Positions 46,625-53,332 of a stretch of 64,000 nucleotides of DNA are shown in pieces. A program made the translations under genes and the position numbers. The DNA comes from Spirochaetales bacterium (GTDB lineage Bacteria; Spirochaetota; Leptospiria; Leptospirales; Leptonemataceae): NCBI GenBank assembly GCA_015075425.1, contig JABTUL010000001.1:2232001-2296000 (forward strand), written 5' to 3'. The notes beneath the pieces are model-generated. The model ran no database searches. It was not told the DNA's origin and worked only from the letters and a program-made list of their open reading frames with translations. Position 1 is the first letter of the stretch. Every line of letters starts with the position of its first letter.

Positions 46625-46680
46625 GGCTTGTCTTTCTTGGGTTTCTTGGTTTCTCTTTTGCGTTTGTCCTTGCTGGCCAT
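46618..46680 (-). CDS. 20-residue lysine-rich small protein
   Basis: A short ORF encoding MASKDKRKRETKKPKKDKPK. The ATG has GGAGG 5 bp upstream, the best site in this neighbourhood, and the ORF begins 12 bp after the stop of the FecR lipoprotein gene on the same strand. Ten of 20 residues are lysine, with two arginines and two prolines. The good ribosome site, the abrupt TAA at the terminator stem, and the placement argue that it is expressed. Such basic peptides may bind RNA or ribosomes; no function is known to me. Confidence 0.6.
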   Translation of the reverse strand: MASKDKRKRETKKPKKDKPK

Positions 46681-46692
46681 ACGTCCTCCTGG

Positions 46693-47691
46693 TCAATAAT
46701 TGAGATCAATGTATTGAATATCACTGATAGAAAGTCGCACAATTCCGTCGGGAGTATGCATGATTACAGAACTGCCGGCCTGAGCGACTGTTACACCTTT
46801 CTTCTGCTCACCGGAACGCAGAACTGCGGTCTCGAGCGTAGCGTACTCTTTTTGCAGCTCGGCCTCACTCAGTGAGGGTGCATCTTTCTTCATCGCCTCG
46901 ACAGCACGATCTACCTGCTCATCATAAGCCCGGCTTACGAGTGCTGCGTTATCTTTTCCCTGGCTGGCATCACGGGCCAGTTCTGCATCAACGGCAACCA
47001 GAGTTCGGGCTTCCATTTCTTCCTGTTTGCTTACCGGATGCGCTTCAACAACTACAGATGCAGAAGACAGCTTCAGGGCAACATCCTCGCCGGCTTCCGC
47101 TGCTGTTTTTACGCGGGTAAGTTCCGCGACCGCAGCCGGAGTAAGACTGGCCCGGGCAGGGCCCTCGACAACGGTTTCCTGCGCGGCCAGTTCTTTCTGA
47201 GTGGTTTCTGTGGCTGACGGCAGGTAAGGAGCAAGAGCCACCTGCCCCTCCATGACCCGCAGCCCGGCTGTCCCCTGCTCATCGACTTCTACTTTGAATG
47301 TAGTTCCGCGAACACCGGCAATGGCCGTTGGTGTCACGACAGAAAAACGCTGCCCTTTCTCCCCTTTTTTCAGGCGGGCCAGAAGGCTCCCCTTTTGCAG
47401 CTGGACCTGCAACCCCTCGCCCAGTAGCGCTTGAACGGAAAAAATCGTCAGGGGACCCAGGCGAATCGAGCCGCCGTAGGAATTCTGCAGATCAACGGGA
47501 TTTTGCCCGGTCTGCAGCGAATCCGCCGGCTTTAAGACCATGCCGGTTTTCAACTGCGAGCGCGCCGTTCCGCGAATGAGCACGGCATCCGCCGGCGCGA
47601 AGGTAACCAGAAGATAGTCGGCTTTTCCGCTGGTTTTACAGGAAATACCGATCAGACAGATACCGGTCAAAAGAAGGAGGAAAGATTTCAT
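46693..47691 (-). CDS. FecR-domain lipoprotein
   Basis: A 332-residue lipoprotein starting MKSFLLLLTGICLIGISC, Cys18 being the lipidation site; the much longer upstream open frame is discarded. Residues ~25-150 are a FecR domain with VVTPTAIAGVRGTTFKVEVD. A helical, Ala/Glu-rich region follows. The C-terminus (SSVIMHTPDGIVRLSISDIQYIDL) matches the closing motif of the other two FecR lipoproteins. No sigma factor or receptor is adjacent. A 20-codon gene follows directly in the same transcript. Confidence 0.8.
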   Translation of the reverse strand: MKSFLLLLTGICLIGISCKTSGKADYLLVTFAPADAVLIRGTARSQLKTGMVLKPADSLQTGQNPVDLQNSYGGSIRLGPLTIFSVQALLGEGLQVQLQKGSLLARLKKGEKGQRFSVVTPTAIAGVRGTTFKVEVDEQGTAGLRVMEGQVALAPYLPSATETTQKELAAQETVVEGPARASLTPAAVAELTRVKTAAEAGEDVALKLSSASVVVEAHPVSKQEEMEARTLVAVDAELARDASQGKDNAALVSRAYDEQVDRAVEAMKKDAPSLSEAELQKEYATLETAVLRSGEQKKGVTVAQAGSSVIMHTPDGIVRLSISDIQYIDLNY

Positions 47692-47752
47692 TGAATAGCC
47701 CATACCATAACCTGTCCTGTGAGGCGCACAGACACAACCCTTTTTTTGAGTT

Positions 47753-48667
47753 CTACAGAAACTGCTTAAAAAAAGCAATGGTCTGCTTTTCTGCGGCTTC
47801 GCTATCCCGATTCCAGGAATCCACATGACGGCCGCCGGGAACAATCCAGACCTGCTCGGGCTTTCGTGCTTCCAGAAGACGCCGGGCATGGTCAACCGGG
47901 ATGACCGGATCTTCCATACCGTGAATCAAAAAAACCGGCCGATTCAAGTGCGCAAAGGCGGACACAGTGTCCAGTCCATCACGGGGAATTCCCGTGCCCA
48001 GGGCAAAAATGGCCGCTGTCAACGGAACGAGAGGATAGCGCGGCAGGAAATAGTCACGCCAGGCGACTTCCGCAAGGAGATCCTCCAGGCGGGCATAGGG
48101 GGCTTCGGCCACGAGGACACGGAGCTGCGGCTGGCGTTCGAAAGCCAGCACAGAAGCCACAGCGCCCATGGAGAAACCATACAGACCCACGGACTTCATT
48201 TTTTTTTGGTCGCGCGTAAAACGAAAGGCAGCCTCCACATCAAATGATTCATGATACCCCATACTGGAAAGAGTCCGGTCACTCTGCCCGTGTCGCCTCA
48301 AATCAAAGGCCAGAATGTTGAGCCCCGACGACTGGTAGGCGCGCATATAACGTAAAGCTGCCCAGCGCCCCGCATGACGGCCATGGACGAAGACAACAGC
48401 GGCAGACGATGCTGCGGGAATCCACCAGCCTTTCAAACCCGTTCCATCCGCTGAAGCAAAAGCCACTTCTTCAAAAGCAAGACCCAGTGCAGAGGGATCA
48501 CCACAATAGTGGTAAAGTGCCTTCTCGGATGGGCTGTTGCAATCGAACTGAGCCGGATGCGCCAGCAGATGAGCGAAGATCAGGGCGACGACAAGACAGA
48601 TGCACAGAACGGCCGTCGACCCGAGAGCGAGGAGCTTGAGCGGACTGCGGATTGAATTCTTCTGCAT
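47753..48667 (-). CDS. alpha/beta hydrolase, membrane-anchored
   Basis: A 304-residue protein with an N-terminal membrane anchor (LLALGSTAVLCICLVVALIFAHLL). The alpha/beta-hydrolase core includes VVFVHGRHAGRWAALRYM, LAFDLRRHGQSD, the nucleophile elbow GLYGFSMGAVAS, the acid in HGMEDPVIPVDHA and the histidine in PGGRHVDSW. It resembles the BAAT/peptidase S9-like family of extracytoplasmic esterases; the substrate is not predictable. It lies downstream of the Cys-rich peptide ORF and its terminator. Confidence 0.8.
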   Translation of the reverse strand: MQKNSIRSPLKLLALGSTAVLCICLVVALIFAHLLAHPAQFDCNSPSEKALYHYCGDPSALGLAFEEVAFASADGTGLKGWWIPAASSAAVVFVHGRHAGRWAALRYMRAYQSSGLNILAFDLRRHGQSDRTLSSMGYHESFDVEAAFRFTRDQKKMKSVGLYGFSMGAVASVLAFERQPQLRVLVAEAPYARLEDLLAEVAWRDYFLPRYPLVPLTAAIFALGTGIPRDGLDTVSAFAHLNRPVFLIHGMEDPVIPVDHARRLLEARKPEQVWIVPGGRHVDSWNRDSEAAEKQTIAFFKQFL

Positions 48668-48736
48668 GAGTCAATGGACCCTTCCCGGCCACACTGGCAA
48701 GCTCAATGGCCCTTTAAAATTCAGAAGACACAGAAT

Positions 48737-48780
48737 ACAAAAGACGCGACCCGTGAGCTCCCGGATCGCGTCCTTATTTT
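48737..48780. terminator. terminator after the cysteine-rich mini-ORF
   Basis: On the minus strand GACGCGATCCGGGAGCTCAC pairs back with GGGTCGCGTC (7-bp perfect outer stem plus an inner CCG/CGG), followed by TTTTG. On the plus strand the same stem is followed by CTTATTTT. It begins about 10 nt after the mini-ORF stop at 48785, a spacing also seen in leader-peptide attenuators. Confidence 0.65.
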
Positions 48781-48784
48781 CAGT

Positions 48785-48814
48785 TTAGCAACAACCTCCG
48801 CCACATGGACACAT
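48785..48814 (-). CDS. 9-residue cysteine-rich peptide ORF
   Basis: The ORF reads MCPCGGGCC and ends in TAA. An exact AGGAGGTGAT (the complement of the 16S rRNA 3' end) lies 8 nt before the ATG at 48814; the in-frame ATG at 48820 lies inside that site and is less likely. An operator-like sequence, also found at the neighbouring MarR gene, lies about 40 bp upstream, and a terminator follows the stop. Four of nine residues are cysteine. It could be a metal-binding or redox-active micropeptide, a ribosomal leader peptide sensing cysteine supply, or a precursor of something modified. No homologue is known to me. Confidence 0.5.
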   Translation of the reverse strand: MCPCGGGCC

Positions 48815-48850
48815 AGACATCACCTCCTCCGGCCGGGCCGATTTAATTTA

Positions 48851-48868
48851 TTTTTATCATACAAATAT
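48851..48868 (-). promoter_or_regulatory. operator/promoter of the cysteine-rich ORF
   Basis: Read on the minus strand, ATATTTGTATGATA (48868-48855) is identical to 14 bp of the palindrome at the MarR start. It extends to TTTGTAT-G-ATAAAAA, one arm being degenerate. TATGAT inside it is a plausible -10 element. It lies 25 bp upstream of the Shine-Dalgarno sequence of the 9-residue ORF. Confidence 0.55.
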
Positions 48869-48926
48869 AGACTTGAAAAAACAGCGCCGCCCCGCATTGG
48901 ATCCGACTGTTTAATGCTCATCCCGG

Positions 48927-49397
48927 CTAACAACACTGGCCTGCCGAGCAGCAGCTTCCCAGAGAAGCAAGGAGGCACTTCATGCCCCGTCGCGTCTCTT
49001 CCCGGTTCAGCGCAGACGAAAGTGGTTGCAAATGACTCGAAAGACAGCTGAAGAATTCTTCGTGAACACTCCACCCGGCCATAGTCAGATGTAAGCGTGC
49101 TGCCCGGGGGTCACGTTCCGATTTCTCCCTCTTGAGGAGCCCACGTCCGATGAGCGGCGCAATCAGCCGGGTTGTGGTTGAGCTGTCCACCATGAGCACC
49201 TCGTGCAAGGCGGAGAGCTCCAGTGCCCCGTCAGCCTCCGCTACATGATCAAGGACGATAAATTGGGTCAGGGTAATTCCGTTGCAAAAGATTGTCTCCT
49301 GCTGCAAAAGCCGCAGGAGACGCAACATATCGCGGAGCAAAAGATAGCTGCTTCTTTCCGGAGTGGCTGTCAGCCGGCCCATATTTGTATGATACAA
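48927..49397 (-). CDS. MarR-family regulator with cysteine-rich C-terminus
   Basis: A ~156-residue MarR protein: dimerisation helix (SSYLLLRDMLRLLRLLQQETIF), winged helix (LTQFIVLDHVAEADGALELSALHEVL, DSSTTTRLIAPLIGRGLLKREKSERDPRAARLHLT) and C-terminal helices. It ends SLGSCCSAGQCC, a CC-x4-CC tail, with further cysteines at the IFCNG and FFSCLSS positions. Such a tail suggests metal or thiol sensing. A TTG start at 49397 with AGAGG 9-10 bp upstream overlaps the palindrome; the ATG at 49382 directly after it is the alternative. Autoregulation through that palindrome is likely. Confidence 0.8.
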   Translation of the reverse strand: MYHTNMGRLTATPERSSYLLLRDMLRLLRLLQQETIFCNGITLTQFIVLDHVAEADGALELSALHEVLMVDSSTTTRLIAPLIGRGLLKREKSERDPRAARLHLTMAGWSVHEEFFSCLSSHLQPLSSALNREETRRGMKCLLASLGSCCSAGQCC

Positions 49398-49403
49398 AGA
49401 TAT
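49381..49403. promoter_or_regulatory. MarR operator-like palindrome
   Basis: TTTGTAT-G-ATACAAA at 49384-49398 is a perfect inverted repeat, within a wider ATATTTGTATGATACAAAGATAT. It covers the start region of the MarR gene. Fourteen bases recur at 48855-48868 in front of the cysteine-rich ORF. Size and symmetry fit a MarR dimer site. Confidence 0.65.
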
Positions 49404-49421
49404 GGACCTCTGTCCACCTTT

Positions 49422-50951
49422 TTATTTAAAGCTGAGCCCCGTTGCCTGCTTTTTTATGGCCCGCAGCATGGCATCATCAAGCGCCGGTGAGGCAGCGGGT
49501 GCAGACCGCTGTATGTGCAACTGCCGTTCGCGGCGCAGCGCGGTCAGCCGATCCTGAATGGCTTTACGCTCTGCCACGCGCTGATCCAGAATCTTCCGGA
49601 CCTCTCTGGAATCCTTTCCGCGCAAGTCCGCAGGCAGATCCTGCTCCTTGAGACGATCCAGGTCCAGTTGACCGTTCTCGTATCTTGAAACCAGATCCCA
49701 GCTTCGTGAGGATGCTTTGCGTGCGGAAAAAAGGGCACGGTCGATATCGGCCTGCTTACCGGCGGCCGATTTCTGGGCCAGCTTCTCACGAGCCAGTTCC
49801 GACTTGCCGGCCGGACCCGCAGGCAACACATTGTCGTGCAAACGATCGGTTAGCTGCCGGATTTCTGCATCCTGGGGAGCGGCCTCAACCGTCGCCGTTC
49901 GATCCTGATCAATATGCATATAAGCCCCGCCGCCGGCCAGAGCACCCGAAGCCCAGCCCAGGGCTTCGCCCTGAGTGCGCTCTCCACAGTAGATCGTGTT
50001 GACAATGATCCCCCGGCTTTGTGCCTCCCTTATGGCTTCCTTGAAATCGATCGGTCCCTGCTGAAAGGCCTCATTCCCGGCAATGAAGATGGTCCGATAG
50101 ACGGCGCGCTCATCCTTCCACTGCAACCGGCGAAGGGCCTGCTGGATGGCCTGCCCGGCGTATTCCTGACCGCCATTCGTTTTCAAATTTACCAGAGCCG
50201 CGAAAATCGCATCAAGATCGGAGGCAAACGGGCTGACCATGCGGATGTAGCCCTCACCGGCAGCAATACCATCGTTACCGTATTCAAAAAGAGCCACCTC
50301 AATCTGCGGCGATTTTCCGTCCTTTTCCGCGTAGGCCAGTTCACTGACCAGCTTCCAGAGCCGGGCACGGGCCTGTTCGATCAGTCCGTCCATACTGCCG
50401 GATGTATCCAGTAAAAGAGCAATCTGGACGGATGGCGGCAGAGCCGCAGGATCTTCACGGTGGGCCACGCCTTCCAGAATCTGCGCCCGGGCAGCAAGCA
50501 AGATCTGACCGCTCTGTGGCCGGACCATCCTGGCATTGATTTCCTGCACCTGACCCAATCGGGCCGTGGTGCCAAGGACAAGAATATCCACGCCCAGAAG
50601 CTGGCCCAACCGATCCGGCCGGTCGGCCATGAGGCCGGTCAGCTCCCGGGCATTTTCACGCAAAAGCTGGTCGAGCATTCTGCGTTCGAGAATTTGAAAC
50701 TTTCCCTGATTCACAAGAACTGTAGTCAGTCGTTCCTGTATGAGGCTCCCCTCTTCCGTGATGCGCCCGGATTGATCCGTGAACGGGAGGACGGCAAGGC
50801 GTGCCGCCGGCTGATCCAGCTTTGCCAGTTGCAGGGCAAGATCCTCGATGCTTTTTGCCGTGTCGGCTCGCAAGCCGCATGTCAGAACCAGAACTATTGT
50901 TAAAAAAAAGATCAGGCCTGGGCGTGCCTGTCTCTGGCGGGGAAGTAACAT
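49422..50951 (-). CDS. exported CsgG/FlgO-like plus von Willebrand A domain protein
   Basis: A 509-residue protein starting at the ATG behind AAGGAAC, with a signal peptide (GLIFFLTIVLVLTCGLRA). Residues ~35-150 resemble the CsgG/FlgO/TolB-like domain (RLAVLPFTDQSGRITEEGSL, VLVNQGKFQILERRMLDQLL, GVDILVLGTTARLG). A VWA domain follows with a complete MIDAS start (IALLLDTSGSMDGLIEQAR) and later AGNEAFQQGP. The C-terminus is helical and basic. It may recognise envelope proteins in a metal-dependent way; the partner is unknown. It stands 24 bp upstream of the MarR gene on the same strand. Confidence 0.8.
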   Translation of the reverse strand: MLLPRQRQARPGLIFFLTIVLVLTCGLRADTAKSIEDLALQLAKLDQPAARLAVLPFTDQSGRITEEGSLIQERLTTVLVNQGKFQILERRMLDQLLRENARELTGLMADRPDRLGQLLGVDILVLGTTARLGQVQEINARMVRPQSGQILLAARAQILEGVAHREDPAALPPSVQIALLLDTSGSMDGLIEQARARLWKLVSELAYAEKDGKSPQIEVALFEYGNDGIAAGEGYIRMVSPFASDLDAIFAALVNLKTNGGQEYAGQAIQQALRRLQWKDERAVYRTIFIAGNEAFQQGPIDFKEAIREAQSRGIIVNTIYCGERTQGEALGWASGALAGGGAYMHIDQDRTATVEAAPQDAEIRQLTDRLHDNVLPAGPAGKSELAREKLAQKSAAGKQADIDRALFSARKASSRSWDLVSRYENGQLDLDRLKEQDLPADLRGKDSREVRKILDQRVAERKAIQDRLTALRRERQLHIQRSAPAASPALDDAMLRAIKKQATGLSFK

Positions 50952-51052
50952 AAATTGTTCCTTAAACGAAAGTAATCTGTAAGACGGACTCCATGCGAGC
51001 CGGTTCATTTTTTTTGTAAGGGCTAATGCTCCGGGACGGCGGTCCTGGCAAA

Positions 51053-51832
51053 CTATTGAAACTGGGGCCGCCGCTTCTCGCGTAGAGCGGCCATGGCCTC
51101 CAGCAGATTTGCCTTGACTTCTGGACGAGCGAAGTTGCGGGCCAGCTCTTCCATGTGCATGGGTACGTGCAGTTGCAATGGTTGATGGAGGCTACGTTTT
51201 GTGCCACTGAAGGCAGAAGCGGGAACGCGCAGAATTTGTTCGATTTGCCGCAGAACAAGTCTTCGCAGCTCGGAGCGCGAATCGGCAATTTCATCAATGA
51301 GACCAATGGCCCGCGCTTCCGGTGCCCGGTACAGCGCTCCGTAAATTACACCATGCAGATGATTGGGCAGCACGGTAATCTTGAGTTTATCGATAAACAC
51401 GCCGGGCAGGGGTAACCCGAACATAACCTCTGTGAAGGAAATGCGCGCCTTGCCGTCCAGCATGAAACGAAAATCCGATGCCAGGGTGATTACGGCCCCA
51501 CCACCCATTGCGTAACCACTGACCTCAGCCAGAAGCGGCTTATCAAAAGTGATCAAATAATTAAAGAAATGCACAATCTGTCCCATCTCCGTTGCCAGCC
51601 GATCCGCTGGCGCATTCATGATAGTCGCTGCATCGACCCCGTTGCTGAAAAATTTTTCATTCCGGGAGGCCAGGATCACCGCACGGACAGTTGCATCCTT
51701 GTGAAGCCCGTCAAGTATGCCCTGAAGCTCCAGGAGATTTTTCCAGGTCAGGGAGTTCTCCTCATTGGTCTGCAGCACAATTTCTGCCACCTTATGACCC
51801 TTAACTTCCAGAATATTGATCAGAAAATTCAT
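51053..51832 (-). CDS. enoyl-CoA hydratase/isomerase (crotonase) family protein
   Basis: A 259-residue crotonase-fold protein. The ATG at 51832 follows AGGAGA. Typical parts: AVILASRNEKFFSNGVDAATIM (first oxyanion segment), KPLLAEVSGYAMGGGAVITLASDFRFML (second oxyanion glycines), ISFTEVMFGLPLPG. In the region where hydratases carry the catalytic glutamates the sequence reads ITFDK and MFGLPLPG, so one glutamate may be missing and an isomerase or other reaction is possible. No neighbouring fatty-acid genes help. Confidence 0.82.
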   Translation of the reverse strand: MNFLINILEVKGHKVAEIVLQTNEENSLTWKNLLELQGILDGLHKDATVRAVILASRNEKFFSNGVDAATIMNAPADRLATEMGQIVHFFNYLITFDKPLLAEVSGYAMGGGAVITLASDFRFMLDGKARISFTEVMFGLPLPGVFIDKLKITVLPNHLHGVIYGALYRAPEARAIGLIDEIADSRSELRRLVLRQIEQILRVPASAFSGTKRSLHQPLQLHVPMHMEELARNFARPEVKANLLEAMAALREKRRPQFQ

Positions 51833-51997
51833 TTCGGATTCTCCTGCGGCTAACGATTCAGAACCTGGCAAATGGAAAAAGCACAAAACGCAGGCCCCTT
51901 CAGCAGGGTGCTACGATTGGCGGGTACGCCCGGCTGTTTTCCGGGAGGCTCCCTGTAAAGCCCTTGCCCGGCAAGGGACCGGCCAGAGCCTTGGCCT

Positions 51998-53332
51998 GTG
52001 GCCCTTCCCGATCTCAATTCCATAGAACGACCCGGTAGCACGGTCCGCTATTTGAGTGAACTGGCCGAACACTACCTGGATCTCCCCATCGAAGCCATCG
52101 TGAAGCAGGATATATTACGCCTTGGCCTGGCCTTTGATGAGCAGGTTCTGGCCGGTAGCTACAAAGCAAAAGACTACTTTATCTTCACATTTGATCACGT
52201 TCCGTTAAAAAATCAGGGAGAAGGCATCCGCTTCCGGGTCCCGGAAGAGATACGCATCGAGGGCGGACCCTTCGCGCTGCTACCGACGGTTGTGTCCGTT
52301 CGCGTAAATCCACAGTCTCCGTACAAAATCGGCCTGAACCACGGTCAGGTAAGCTTATCCTTGAACGAAGAAGTGCTGGGAGAAGTCCGCTTCCCTCCCG
52401 AACCTGCCTGGTACCGGCACACGACTGCATCCGGCAAGAAGCCGGGTGAAGTGGCACCGGTCATTGAATGGGGCTATCTGATTTACCTGACGGTGTTTCG
52501 TAATTGTCAATATTTTGGAAAAGAAGAGGAATGCGCTTTCTGTGATATCAACCACAATTACCGTCAGCAGAAGGGTGAGGGTCGGCCTTATACAGGGGTT
52601 AAGTCAACAGAGGATATTTTAGAAGTTCTGCAATGGATCGATCAGGAAGACACCACAGCTCAGGTCTATACGATCACCGGCGGATCCATCACCGACCAAC
52701 TGCGCGGCAAAACGGAGCGGGATTTCTACCTGGAGTATGCACGGGCGATTGAGGCCCGTTTTCCGCGCCGCTGGTTGGGCAAGATCGTTACCCAGGCGTG
52801 GGAAAAAGAAGATCTGCTACCTTTCAAAGAAGCCGGTATACAAATCTATCATCCCAACTATGAAGTGTGGGATGCGGATCTGTTCCGTCGCCTCTGTCCC
52901 GGCAAGGAGCGCTTCATTGGACGGGACACCTGGGTGCGACGCATTGTGGAGGCCACGGAAGTCTTTGGTGCATCGCATGTGATTCCCAATTTTGTCGGCG
53001 GGGTGGAGCTTTCTGAACCGCACGGCTTTTCTTCAATAAATGCGGCTGTCGCCTCCACGACCGAGGGACTTGATTTCTTCATGAGCCATGGTGTGGTCCC
53101 CCGTTTCACTGCCTGGTGTCCGGAACCCTACACTACTCTGGGTACGCAGGCCGGTCCACCGCTCCAGTATTTCTGTGAACTGCTGCGCGCCTGGAAATCG
53201 ACCTTTGAGAAGTACAAACTACCCGTTCCGCCGGGCTACGGCAGTCCCGGTCCCGGTCAGGCTGTCTTTTCCGTCAGCGCCTTCATGGATGTGGTGGGCT
53301 ACAGGGGCCGCTCAGCCGCCATGCTGGCCTGA
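51998..53332 (+). CDS. radical SAM protein with CX8CX2C cluster motif
   Basis: A 444-residue protein with a ~150-residue N-terminal beta-rich domain, then a radical SAM barrel. The cluster cysteines are Cys170, Cys179 and Cys182 in RNCQYFGKEEECAFCDI, that is CX8CX2C rather than CX3CX2C. YTITGGSITD is the glycine-rich SAM-binding strand, and PNFVGGVEL and PRFTAWCPEPYTTLG lie later. It is a recognisable family of unknown reaction; I cannot assign a substrate. GTG start. The stop overlaps the ATG of the ClC gene by one base, so the two are coupled. Confidence 0.75.
   Translation: MALPDLNSIERPGSTVRYLSELAEHYLDLPIEAIVKQDILRLGLAFDEQVLAGSYKAKDYFIFTFDHVPLKNQGEGIRFRVPEEIRIEGGPFALLPTVVSVRVNPQSPYKIGLNHGQVSLSLNEEVLGEVRFPPEPAWYRHTTASGKKPGEVAPVIEWGYLIYLTVFRNCQYFGKEEECAFCDINHNYRQQKGEGRPYTGVKSTEDILEVLQWIDQEDTTAQVYTITGGSITDQLRGKTERDFYLEYARAIEARFPRRWLGKIVTQAWEKEDLLPFKEAGIQIYHPNYEVWDADLFRRLCPGKERFIGRDTWVRRIVEATEVFGASHVIPNFVGGVELSEPHGFSSINAAVASTTEGLDFFMSHGVVPRFTAWCPEPYTTLGTQAGPPLQYFCELLRAWKSTFEKYKLPVPPGYGSPGPGQAVFSVSAFMDVVGYRGRSAAMLA

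Noticed and set aside
48815-48820. ATG at 48820 as start of the cysteine-rich ORF (MSMCPC...)
   Set aside because: It lies inside the perfect Shine-Dalgarno sequence and leaves no spacing; the ATG at 48814 has 8-nt spacing.
51961-51977. CCCTTGCC-C-GGCAAGGG as terminator or operator before the radical SAM gene
   Set aside because: The loop of one base is not feasible as written, there is no T-run, and a dyad of this size is expected by chance in GC-rich DNA.
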